Shown: one piece after another, positions 56,900-64,000 of the stretch
Numbering within the stretch: the first letter of the stretch is position 1
Layout: every line of letters starts with the position of its first letter
Assembly: GCF_001571305.1 (NCBI RefSeq)
Contig: NZ_BCTN01000013.1
Span: forward strand, 93,224 to 157,223
DNA length: 64,000 bases
From: Erwinia persicina NBRC 102418
GTDB taxonomy: Bacteria > Pseudomonadota > Gammaproteobacteria > Enterobacterales > Enterobacteriaceae
Reading direction: 5' to 3'
Notes under the pieces: generated by a model
What the model was told of the DNA's origin: nothing
The model's database searches: none
What the model saw: the letters and a program-made list of their open reading frames with translations, nothing else
Position numbers and translations under genes: made by a program

Positions 56900-58567
56900 A
56901 TGATTCTGGAAAATATGGCCGTTACCGGCTTTCGTGGCATCAGTCAGCTGTCGCTGCCACTGGAGGGAACCAATGTCCTGATCGGGGAAAATGCCTGGGG
57001 GAAATCCAGCCTGCTGGATGCGCTGACTCTCCTGCTGGCACCTCAGCCCGATCTTTATGCCTTCAGGCCCCACGATTTTCATTTTGCACAGGGCGATGCA
57101 GCGCGCCGCGAGCGGGATTTGCAGGTGGTGTTTACCTTCTGTGAACGCGAAGCGGGGGAGGCGGATGCCCTTCACTATCAGGTCTTCGCCCCGCTGTGGT
57201 GGTGTGGTGAAGACGGATTACGGCGTCTGACGCTGAAAATGACGGGACATCAGCCTGACGCCGGGGAGGTGATCACCCACCGCCAGTTTGTTGATGCCTG
57301 CAGCCAGCCGCTGCTTACGGATGAGCGTGCGCTGGCGGCGATCAAAACGCTTATCCGCCTGCACCCGGTACTGCGCCTGCGTGATGCGCGTTTCAGTCGT
57401 CGTCAACCTCATGACGCGGCAGCGACCTTGCCCGCCGCGCCGTTTGCCGAACTGACCAGTATAATGGAAGATCTGCTGCGCGAGGGGGGGGCGGGCCCAC
57501 AAAATCTGTCCGACAGTGCTCTGCGCGAAGGGGTCAACACACTCCGGCAACTGGTGGAACACTATTTTTCTGTTCAGTCACCGCAGGCTTCACTGCCGGG
57601 AACCCGGGTTTCTCACCTGCAGCGTGAGTCAGGCAGCGGCTGGCGGCATCTGGGTGAGATGAATCATCTGATTGCCGGCGGCGACCGCAGCCGCCGGCTG
57701 ATATTGCTGCGGCTGTTTGCGCTGCTGGTACAGGCGCGGGATGCCCGGGAGCTGGATGCACAGGCGCGTCCGCTGCTGGTGCTGGAAGATCCGGAGACCC
57801 GGCTGCATCCCATCATGCTGTCCGTTGCCTGGGAGCTGCTGTCCCTGCTTCCGCTGCAAAAAATGGTGACCACCAACTCTGGCGAACTGCTGTCACAGGT
57901 ACCGGTAGAACAGGTATGCCGTCTGGTGCGTGAGCCCGGACGCGTGGCTGCGTGGCGCATTGGCCCGTCAGGCATGAGTGCTGAAGACAGCCGCCGTATT
58001 GCTTTCCACATCCGTTTTAACCGCCCGTCCTCGCTGTTTGCCCGCTGCTGGCTGCTGGTGGAAGGCGAGACGGAAGTCTGGGTGATGAACGAGCTGGCCA
58101 GGCAGTGCGGCTACCACTTTGCCGCAGAAGGGATAAAGGTGATTGAGTTTGCCCAATCCGGTTTACGCCCGCTGTTAAAATTTGCCCGGCGAATGGGGAT
58201 TACGTGGCATGTGCTGACCGATGGTGACGATGCGGGCCGGAAGTATGCCGCCACGGCCCGTGGCATGTTACAGCAAGGCGATCGGCACGAAGATCATTAC
58301 CTGACGCAATTACCCGCACTGGATATGGAGCATTTCCTGTACAAGCAGGGATTCGCAGCAGTTTATCATCGTATGTCCGGGTTGCCGGCGGGGACACCAC
58401 TCAACCTGCGGCGCATTATTGCTAAAGCTATTCAGCATGCGTCCAAGCCAGAGCTGGCGATTGCAGTGGCAGCAGAGGCCGCCTCACGGGGAACGGATTC
58501 TGTGCCTGAACTGCTGCGCAGCATGTTTTCACGCGTGCAGCGGCTGGCGCGGGGCAACGCAGATTAG
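56900..58567 (+). CDS. ybjD: YbjD, OLD-family ATPase/TOPRIM nuclease-like protein
   Basis: Protein of 555 residues (E. coli YbjD 552). N-terminal ABC-type ATPase: Walker A GENAWGKSSLLDAL (about 31-44), LVLEDPETRLHPIML (Walker B region, about 293-307), TTNSGELL. C-terminal TOPRIM domain: LLVEGETEVWV (about 385-395) and the metal-binding DGDDAG (about 445). OLD-family proteins include phage-exclusion nucleases, but YbjD is a core enterobacterial gene of unproven role. ATG 56900 gives MILENMAVTGFRGI, matching E. coli; a longer TTG frame was rejected. No helicase partner adjoins it. Confidence 0.9.
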   Translation: MILENMAVTGFRGISQLSLPLEGTNVLIGENAWGKSSLLDALTLLLAPQPDLYAFRPHDFHFAQGDAARRERDLQVVFTFCEREAGEADALHYQVFAPLWWCGEDGLRRLTLKMTGHQPDAGEVITHRQFVDACSQPLLTDERALAAIKTLIRLHPVLRLRDARFSRRQPHDAAATLPAAPFAELTSIMEDLLREGGAGPQNLSDSALREGVNTLRQLVEHYFSVQSPQASLPGTRVSHLQRESGSGWRHLGEMNHLIAGGDRSRRLILLRLFALLVQARDARELDAQARPLLVLEDPETRLHPIMLSVAWELLSLLPLQKMVTTNSGELLSQVPVEQVCRLVREPGRVAAWRIGPSGMSAEDSRRIAFHIRFNRPSSLFARCWLLVEGETEVWVMNELARQCGYHFAAEGIKVIEFAQSGLRPLLKFARRMGITWHVLTDGDDAGRKYAATARGMLQQGDRHEDHYLTQLPALDMEHFLYKQGFAAVYHRMSGLPAGTPLNLRRIIAKAIQHASKPELAIAVAAEAASRGTDSVPELLRSMFSRVQRLARGNAD

Positions 58568-58661
58568 CCGCGGCGCAGAGGCATTTGAAGGGTTGCCGGG
58601 TAATGCGCCTTGAAAAAGGCGTATCGCAACCCATATAGATAATTCGTCAGGCGTAAGCATA

Positions 58662-58690
58662 AAAATGCCAGCATCGCTGGCTGGCATTTT
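58662..58690. terminator. Bidirectional terminator between ybjD and cspD
   Basis: AAAATGCCAGC-ATCGCTG-GCTGGCATTTT: an 11-base perfect stem bounded by A-run and T-run, serving the convergent genes on both strands. Confidence 0.9.
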
Positions 58691-58722
58691 ATCGTAGGGT
58701 TGTACAGAATGAAGGAAGGGGA

Positions 58723-58950
58723 TTACGCGCTGACGGCGATGGCCTCTTCCACAGGGACGATGAGGCTGGCATGATTGCCTTTTGGCCCCTGATGCAGATC
58801 AAACTGGACTTGTTGCCCGGCTTTCAGCGTTCTGTAGCCGTCCATCTTAATCGTTGAGTAGTGTGCGAAAATATCTTCGCCGCCGCCCACCGGACAGATG
58901 AAACCGAAGCCTTTGGCGTTATTAAACCACTTAACAGTACCCGTCTCCAT
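58723..58950 (-). CDS. cspD: CspD cold-shock-like replication inhibitor
   Basis: Single cold-shock domain, 75 residues. RNP motifs KGFGFICP and DIFAHYSTI; METGTVKWFNNAKG start, as E. coli CspD (74 residues). In E. coli CspD is stationary-phase induced, binds single-stranded DNA and inhibits replication, and is degraded by Lon. Start 58950; a longer upstream frame was rejected. Divergent from clpS as in E. coli. Confidence 0.95.
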   Translation of the reverse strand: METGTVKWFNNAKGFGFICPVGGGEDIFAHYSTIKMDGYRTLKAGQQVQFDLHQGPKGNHASLIVPVEEAIAVSA

Positions 58951-59271
58951 GCTTCTACATCCCTCGCAAGACATTCAAAATTGAGTGAGGTGTTCAGGTT
59001 TTTGACCTGATGGCTGGTTAAATCGCATCCAGCCTGTGCTTGTACTGTAGAGAATTAGCTCCAACGGTCAAGCAAACGAGGGGAGGAAACGGAGATGAAA
59101 TCATCAAAATTTGAAGCAGTTAACGCTATTGGAAATTTTGTGATGAAGGTCGCGATTGATGATTTCAGTACGCCATTTCAATCGCGCTGCACAACATTAT
59201 GTTCATGTTATTCCTAACCTGAATAATGGTAGTGTGGCGTAAGTAAGTCATGTTGATCACTCTGGACAGGT
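58951..59271. other. cspD-clpS divergent intergenic region
   Basis: About 320 bases without an established gene. Must contain the cspD and clpS promoters, which I cannot place reliably. A possible 40-codon ORF with a strong ribosome-binding site lies at 59095-59217. Confidence 0.5.
59095..59217 (+). CDS. Possible 40-residue small protein
   Basis: ATG 59095 is preceded by GAGGGGAGGAAACGGAG, with Shine-Dalgarno-like elements at two spacings. The peptide starts MKSSKFEAVNAIGNFVMKVAIDDF and ends with four Cys in CTTLCSCY-type context (three clustered). I do not recognise it. The ORF lies in the leader or promoter region of clpS, so the purine run could be incidental. Confidence 0.3.
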   Translation: MKSSKFEAVNAIGNFVMKVAIDDFSTPFQSRCTTLCSCYS

Positions 59272-59592
59272 ATGGGAAAGACTAACGATTGGCTGAATTT
59301 TGAAAAACTTGCAGACGACAAAGTCCGCGAGGAGCTCAAGCCACCCTCGATGTATAAAGTTATTCTGAATAATGACGATTATACGCCTATGGAATTTGTT
59401 ATTGACGTTCTGCAAAAGTTCTTTTCTTATGATGTTGAACGTGCAACGCAACTGATGCTCGCGGTTCACTACCAGGGAAAGGCGATTTGTGGTGTATTTA
59501 CTGCGGAAGTCGCAGAGACCAAGGTCGCTCACGTGAACAAATATGCCAGGGAAAATGAGCATCCGTTGCTTTGTACGCTGGAAAAAGCCTGA
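59272..59592 (+). CDS. clpS: ClpS adaptor of the ClpAP protease
   Basis: N-end-rule adaptor of 106 residues (E. coli 106). [23 protein letters not shown] contains the substrate-binding NDD loop; [20 protein letters not shown] follows. Hands N-degron substrates to ClpA. Flexible polar N-terminus as usual. Lies 28 bases upstream of clpA. Confidence 0.96.
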   Translation: MGKTNDWLNFEKLADDKVREELKPPSMYKVILNNDDYTPMEFVIDVLQKFFSYDVERATQLMLAVHYQGKAICGVFTAEVAETKVAHVNKYARENEHPLLCTLEKA

Positions 59593-59620
59593 ATAAGGCG
59601 ATCTAATGGGGGAGGTGCCT

Positions 59621-61897
59621 ATGCTCAATCAAGAACTGGAACTCAGTTTAAATATGGCTTTCGCCAGAGCGCGCGAGCACCGACATGAGTTTATGACCGT
59701 CGAGCATTTGTTACTGGCTTTACTCAGTAACCCGTCGGCCAGAGAGGCACTGGAAGCCTGTACGGTGGATATCGTGGCCTTGCGCCAGGAACTCGAAGCC
59801 TTCATTGAACAAACCACCCCGGTCTTACCGGTGAGTGAAGAGGAGCGCGACACACAGCCGACGCTCAGTTTCCAGCGCGTACTGCAGCGTGCTGTCTTCC
59901 ACGTGCAATCATCCGGCCGCAGCGAAGTGGCGGGGGCAAATGTACTGGTCGCCATCTTTAGCGAACAGGAGTCGCAGGCGGCTTATCTGCTGCGTAAACA
60001 TGAAGTCAGCCGTCTTGATGTGGTGAACTATATCTCTCATGGCACGCGCAAAGATGAACCGGGTCCGGCATCGGGTGCGGAAAATCCGGTCAATGAAGAG
60101 CAGGCAGGCGGGGAGGATCGTATGGAAAACTTCACCACCAACCTTAACCAGCTTGCCCGCGTAGGCGGTATCGATCCGCTGATCGGCCGTGATAAAGAGC
60201 TGGAACGTGCTGTTCAGGTGCTGTGCCGCCGTCGCAAAAATAACCCGCTGTTGGTGGGGGAGTCAGGTGTTGGTAAAACGGCGATTGCGGAAGGCCTTGC
60301 CTGGCGTATCGTGCAGGGCGATGTCCCGGAAGTGATGAAGGACTGCACCATCTACTCGCTGGATATCGGTTCACTGCTGGCTGGCACCAAATACCGCGGC
60401 GATTTTGAAAAACGCTTCAAAGCCCTGCTGAAACAGCTTGAGCAGGACACCAGCAGCATTCTGTTTATCGATGAGATCCATACCATTATCGGTGCAGGTG
60501 CGGCATCGGGTGGCCAGGTGGATGCCGCGAATCTGATCAAACCACTGCTGTCGGGTGGCAAGATCCGGGTGATGGGATCAACCACTTACCAGGAATTCAG
60601 TAATATTTTCGAAAAAGATCGTGCGCTGGCGCGTCGCTTCCAGAAAATTGATATTACCGAACCTACCGTAGAGGAAACGGTTCAGATCATTAACGGCCTG
60701 AAACCGAAGTACGAAGCGCATCACGACGTCCGTTACACGGCGAAAGCGGTACGCGCAGCGGTGGAACTGGCGGTGAAATACATCAACGATCGTCATCTTC
60801 CTGACAAGGCTATTGACGTGATAGACGAAGCCGGTGCCCGTTCACGACTGATGCCGGTCAGCAAGCGCAAGAAAACCGTTAACGTTTCCGACATTGAATC
60901 GGTGGTGGCTCGTATTGCGCGGATCCCTGAGAAGAGCGTGTCGGCTTCTGACCGTGACTCTCTGAAAACGCTGGGCGATCGTCTGAAGATGCTGGTCTTC
61001 GGGCAGGACAATGCCATTGAGGTGTTGACTGAAGCCATTAAAATGAGCCGTGCAGGCCTGGGACAGGATCGCAAACCGGTCGGTTCCTTCCTGTTTGCCG
61101 GCCCGACTGGCGTGGGTAAAACCGAGGTCACCGTTCAGCTGGCTAAAGCGCTGGGCATCGAGCTGCTACGTTTTGATATGTCTGAGTACATGGAACGTCA
61201 TACGGTTAGCCGCCTGATTGGTGCGCCTCCGGGTTACGTGGGCTTTGACCAGGGTGGGCTGTTAACCGATGCGGTGATTAAACATCCCCATGCGGTCGTG
61301 CTGCTGGATGAAATCGAAAAAGCACATCCGGATGTCTTCAATCTGCTGTTGCAGGTCATGGATAACGGTATGCTGACCGACAATAACGGCCGTAAAGCGG
61401 ATTTCCGTAATGTGGTGGTCGTGATGACCACTAACGCCGGGGTTCGGGAAACGGAGCGTAAATCTATCGGCCTGATCCAGCAGGACAACAGTACGGATGC
61501 CATGGAGGAGATCAAAAAGATCTTTACACCAGAATTCCGTAACCGTCTGGATAACATTATCTGGTTCAAACATCTGGATCAGGTGGTTATCCACCAGGTG
61601 GTCGACAAGTTTATCGTCGAACTCCAGGCACAGCTGGATGCAAAAGGTGTCTCGCTGGAAGTCAGTGATGAAGCCCGGGACTGGCTGGCAGAAAAAGGGT
61701 ACGACAAGGCAATGGGCGCACGCCCGATGGCCCGTACCGTGCAGGAGAGCCTGAAAAAACCGCTGGCTAATGAACTGCTGTTTGGTTCACTGGTTGACGG
61801 GGGGTCAGTGTCGGTAGCGCTGGATAAAGACAAAAACCAGCTCACTTACCACTTCCTGAGTGCTGAAAAGCGCAAAGCAGAAGGCACAGTGCACTAA
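59621..61897 (+). CDS. clpA: ClpA ATPase subunit of ClpAP protease
   Basis: AAA+ unfoldase of 758 residues, equal to E. coli ClpA. N-domain with two Clp repeats (about 1-145), then D1 with GESGVGKT (about 214-221) and [18 protein letters not shown], a linker, and D2 with GPTGVGKT (about 495-502), [14 protein letters not shown] and sensor-2 GARPMAR. The IGL loop (KSIGL) contacts ClpP. Start ATG 59621, following GGGGGAGG, gives [11 protein letters not shown] as in E. coli. Works with clpS; clpP is elsewhere. Confidence 0.97.
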   Translation: MLNQELELSLNMAFARAREHRHEFMTVEHLLLALLSNPSAREALEACTVDIVALRQELEAFIEQTTPVLPVSEEERDTQPTLSFQRVLQRAVFHVQSSGRSEVAGANVLVAIFSEQESQAAYLLRKHEVSRLDVVNYISHGTRKDEPGPASGAENPVNEEQAGGEDRMENFTTNLNQLARVGGIDPLIGRDKELERAVQVLCRRRKNNPLLVGESGVGKTAIAEGLAWRIVQGDVPEVMKDCTIYSLDIGSLLAGTKYRGDFEKRFKALLKQLEQDTSSILFIDEIHTIIGAGAASGGQVDAANLIKPLLSGGKIRVMGSTTYQEFSNIFEKDRALARRFQKIDITEPTVEETVQIINGLKPKYEAHHDVRYTAKAVRAAVELAVKYINDRHLPDKAIDVIDEAGARSRLMPVSKRKKTVNVSDIESVVARIARIPEKSVSASDRDSLKTLGDRLKMLVFGQDNAIEVLTEAIKMSRAGLGQDRKPVGSFLFAGPTGVGKTEVTVQLAKALGIELLRFDMSEYMERHTVSRLIGAPPGYVGFDQGGLLTDAVIKHPHAVVLLDEIEKAHPDVFNLLLQVMDNGMLTDNNGRKADFRNVVVVMTTNAGVRETERKSIGLIQQDNSTDAMEEIKKIFTPEFRNRLDNIIWFKHLDQVVIHQVVDKFIVELQAQLDAKGVSLEVSDEARDWLAEKGYDKAMGARPMARTVQESLKKPLANELLFGSLVDGGSVSVALDKDKNQLTYHFLSAEKRKAEGTVH

Positions 61898-61917
61898 TCT
61901 GCCCGCCCTGCGTTAAT

Positions 61918-61953
61918 AAAAAAGCCTGATGGTTAGCCATCAGGCTTTTTTTT
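61918..61953 (+). terminator. clpA terminator
   Basis: AAAAAAGCCTGATGG-TTAG-CCATCAGGCTTTTTTTT, 20 bases after the clpA stop. Flanking A and T runs also make it usable for the convergent hydrolase gene. Confidence 0.94.
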
Positions 61954-61955
61954 AT

Positions 61956-62783
61956 CTATTCGCAGCCTGGCGGCTGCATTAACAGTGTGGGCCAGAGTCT
62001 GTCCCAGTCCCCTCCGTGGGTCATGCCCGGCACGCTGATCCCCTTTACACAGGTCGAGTGGCTGGCACTGACGTAGCCCTCAGTCACGCTTTCTGGGATA
62101 ACCCGATCGTCGTTGCCTGAGTAATGGATCTGCGGCAGGGTAGCCAGCCTGGTGGCAACGGCTCTGGCATTCAGCGACAGCGGCATCGGACTGACATGAT
62201 GAAGCCGGTTAACTTCATCCATATCCAGATTGCCTGCCACGGTGCGCAACGACAGTACGTCACTCCGCCGCGCAGCCACCAGCGCTGCGATGCCCCCCCC
62301 GCCGGAATATCCCACTAAAACCAGCGACTGTCCGGGGGCCGAGCGCAGTATCTGGCTGATGGCGTTGTTTATTGTATCGATCACCACTGGAGCAAAACGG
62401 CGGTCAGTCCACCAGCTTTGATTACAGGCAGGGTTACGGGTCATGGGGATATACTGGCAGGGGCGTGCCAGGTAGGCTACGTTTGCCGCGTTATCCACAG
62501 CGGCCAGCTTGAGTGCAACCGGGTTCAGCGGGGTAGGGTCGCGCGAGGGCTGGCCGGGCGTCACCCAGGCAAATCCATCCCCTTCAATATACAGATGAAC
62601 CGGCTGGTGGGGATCGCTAATCCGCCCCCACCAGCGCAGGACAAAAGGCGCAGCGTGGATCTCACCCGGCTGCAAACCCGCCTGATGCGCGATGGCATCG
62701 GCGGTCGCTAACCTGTTCTGTGAAGTACAGCCGGCAAGAAGCAGGCTGCAACACACCGATGCCAGAGGTAACGTAAGTTTCAT
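61956..62783 (-). CDS. Lipoprotein alpha/beta hydrolase
   Basis: Predicted secreted lipoprotein of 275 residues. Signal peptide with lipobox LLAGC (Cys 19), then an alpha/beta-hydrolase fold: strand LYIEGDGFAW, nucleophile elbow GYSGGGG (Ser 160), acid candidate in SGNDDRVIP (Asp 225/226), and His 256 in PGMTHGGDW. Substrate unknown; could be esterase, lipase or peptidase-like. Its ATG lies seven bases after the stop of the upstream autotransporter on the same strand with no obvious ribosome-binding site, which suggests translational coupling. E. coli has serW/infA after clpA instead. Confidence 0.82.
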   Translation of the reverse strand: MKLTLPLASVCCSLLLAGCTSQNRLATADAIAHQAGLQPGEIHAAPFVLRWWGRISDPHQPVHLYIEGDGFAWVTPGQPSRDPTPLNPVALKLAAVDNAANVAYLARPCQYIPMTRNPACNQSWWTDRRFAPVVIDTINNAISQILRSAPGQSLVLVGYSGGGGIAALVAARRSDVLSLRTVAGNLDMDEVNRLHHVSPMPLSLNARAVATRLATLPQIHYSGNDDRVIPESVTEGYVSASHSTCVKGISVPGMTHGGDWDRLWPTLLMQPPGCE

Positions 62784-62790
62784 CGGCTAA

Positions 62791-64000
62791 TCAGAACAGT
62801 TTACGAAGTTGCAGGCTGACGGTCTGACCCTGGAAGTGCGGGGCGGTCTGCAAATCATAACGGGCTTCCAGCGTCAGATCATCGTCATGGGCCAGTGCGA
62901 CGCCCACGCTGGTTTCCGCGCTGTCGGCCGCCGGGCTGGCACCCTGTGAGGTAAAGCGGGTTTCACCCAAACTGTCTGCACTGAAGCCTGATGTCGTGGT
63001 CATGCGGCTACGATCGTATTGATGAGTCCACATCAACTGAACAAACGGTGAAAGATCGCCTGCAGCCGTTGACCAGTTGTGTGACAGCTTCGCCCCCAGG
63101 CTACTCTCAACTGACTGACTGTGTGCACTCTCAACCGTCAGGGCACTGCCGCTGCCACTATTTTCCTGGTAGCTATCCTGATGCAGATAGCTGTAACTCA
63201 GGCTGGCCAGCGGGGTTAAGGTCGTGTTTGCGCTCAGCAGGAAGGGATAACCAGCTTCACTCTTCACGGCGATCTGTTGCCCGTGGAAGTGTCCACTGGC
63301 ACTGTCGTTAAAGCCGCTAAAGTCGACGGCGCGCTGGCTGTCATAGGTCTGACGTGTCAGGCTGGTACTGAGGTTAACAAACCATGGGTCACCGCTATAG
63401 GTGGCGTAAAGAATCCCGCCCCACGCGTCCACATCGCTGTGACTTCCCTTCAGGTTGTCCGCACCTTTGACCGAGGTACGACTGTAACTCAGGGCTGCAC
63501 CGGCGCGCCAGCTATCCAGCAACTGACGATCTGTGCCCAGCACCAGGCCGGCATAGTGTGCACGATAGCCACTGACGTCATCGACCATTCCCTGTCGCGC
63601 GCTACCGTAGAAAGGTTTACCCCATACCGCCCACTCCAGACTGTCATCTCCCGTGGCAATCCCGCGTGCACTGGCCCCCGGATTGATACGCAGGCCATCG
63701 AGATGCGTGCCCACCACGCCCAGCGCATCCATTGAGGCGGCCGAGGTGGCCGCTGACGCCATGCTGTTCTGAGCAGGGGACAGCTGTTCACCGACCCGGT
63801 TGGCCTCGGCCTGAGTCGTAATGGTTTTTGAGGCGTTGAACAGGTCAAGCAGGCCGGCAGAGAAGCCGCTATAACCTGAAAGGCCATTGATTGACGAAAT
63901 CGCGTTACCCGTGGTCGGCAGCGGCTGGGCTGCAACAGGATCAGCAGGCGTCACGGGCGGAGTGACCGGAGGCGTCACGGGCGGAGTGACCGGAGGTGTT
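62791..64000 (-). CDS. Autotransporter, C-terminal beta-barrel and linker (5' end outside window)
   Basis: Type Va autotransporter fragment of at least 403 codons; the coding frame continues beyond the window edge. From the N side it shows a PPVT-rich repeat, a short linker, an alpha-helical segment (about 60-95 of the visible part), then a 12-strand-type barrel of about 280 residues beginning WAVWGKPFYGSARQ and ending VSLQLRKLF, with the terminal Phe typical of BAM substrates. The barrel exports an N-terminal passenger to the surface; the passenger is not visible, so its activity (adhesin, esterase, protease) cannot be stated. Immediately upstream of the lipoprotein hydrolase. Confidence 0.87.
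   Translation of the reverse strand, partial: TPPVTPPVTPPVTPPVTPADPVAAQPLPTTGNAISSINGLSGYSGFSAGLLDLFNASKTITTQAEANRVGEQLSPAQNSMASAATSAASMDALGVVGTHLDGLRINPGASARGIATGDDSLEWAVWGKPFYGSARQGMVDDVSGYRAHYAGLVLGTDRQLLDSWRAGAALSYSRTSVKGADNLKGSHSDVDAWGGILYATYSGDPWFVNLSTSLTRQTYDSQRAVDFSGFNDSASGHFHGQQIAVKSEAGYPFLLSANTTLTPLASLSYSYLHQDSYQENSGSGSALTVESAHSQSVESSLGAKLSHNWSTAAGDLSPFVQLMWTHQYDRSRMTTTSGFSADSLGETRFTSQGASPAADSAETSVGVALAHDDDLTLEARYDLQTAPHFQGQTVSLQLRKLF
63947..64000 (-). repeat. 24-base tandem repeat encoding PPVTPPVT in the autotransporter
   Basis: Two perfect 24-base units (63947-63970 and 63971-63994, one internal near-identity) and the start of a third run to the window edge. In frame each encodes PPVTPPVT. 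A proline-rich spacer between passenger and barrel is common; copy number may vary by slippage without shifting frame. Confidence 0.85.

Noticed and set aside
56900..58567. Gabija or other OLD-based two-gene defence system
   Set aside because: No UvrD/helicase or other partner gene adjoins ybjD, and the locus is the conserved core position.
61898..61955. tRNA-Ser gene after clpA as in E. coli
   Set aside because: The gap holds only the clpA terminator; no tRNA-like fold fits.

Overview
The window is enterobacterial chromosome. Nearly every gene is recognisable as the counterpart of an E. coli K-12 gene between ompX and clpA, in the same order and orientation. Sequence divergence and several extra genes at the boundaries point to a relative outside Escherichia/Salmonella. 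An Erwiniaceae member (Erwinia/Pantoea type) is my best inference, not something the sequence proves. I saw no rRNA, tRNA, CRISPR array, insertion sequence, integrase or prophage gene.

Layout. 1-3967: ompX tail, opgE, the manganese module mntS/mntR with tandem MntR operators, and ybiR. 4006-8378: a three-gene efflux operon (HlyD-type adaptor, DHA2 MFS pump, outer-membrane factor) absent from this place in E. coli. 8930-13809: a sugar-porter MFS gene, ybiT and a Cache-GGEEF diguanylate cyclase. 13857-22356: moeAB (molybdenum cofactor) and iaaA-gsiABCD (isoaspartyl peptidase and glutathione importer). 22454-25840: two lipoproteins of unknown function, yliI and a HAD phosphatase. 26114-32462: dacC, sdaC, two overlapping PAP2 phosphatases and ybjL.

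32765-36963: ybjM, grxA, the redox operon ybjC-nfsA-rimK with an inserted YceI-family gene, and ybjN. 37422-41589: potFGHI (putrescine import). 41749-45266: an M20 amidohydrolase, ybjO and rlmC. 45398-49131: artJ and artPIQM (arginine import). 49345-53934: ybjP, ybjQ, amiD, ltaE, poxB. 54063-58567: hcp-hcr (nitrosative stress) divergent from the OLD-family gene ybjD. 58723-61897: cspD, clpS, clpA. 61956-64000: a lipoprotein alpha/beta hydrolase directly behind an autotransporter that runs off the window.

The common themes are nutrient import (glutathione, putrescine, arginine, serine, sugar), envelope maintenance (DacC, YbjG, AmiD, OpgE, lipoproteins) and stress response (GrxA, NfsA, Hcp/Hcr, ClpAS, CspD, MntR). 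Several regulatory sites are readable: MntR boxes, an NsrR palindrome, an FNR-like site, a perfect CRP-type site, a marbox-like promoter and an ARG box on the artP promoter.

I found no convincing undescribed multigene defence or mobile system. The best leads are small: the autotransporter/lipoprotein-hydrolase pair, a terminator-like hairpin holding the ribosome-binding site of the efflux operon, paired TTGCGCAA palindromes upstream of sdaC, and unannotated small ORFs near potF, clpS and ybjO. Assignments rest on remembered family sequences and motifs; no database search was run.
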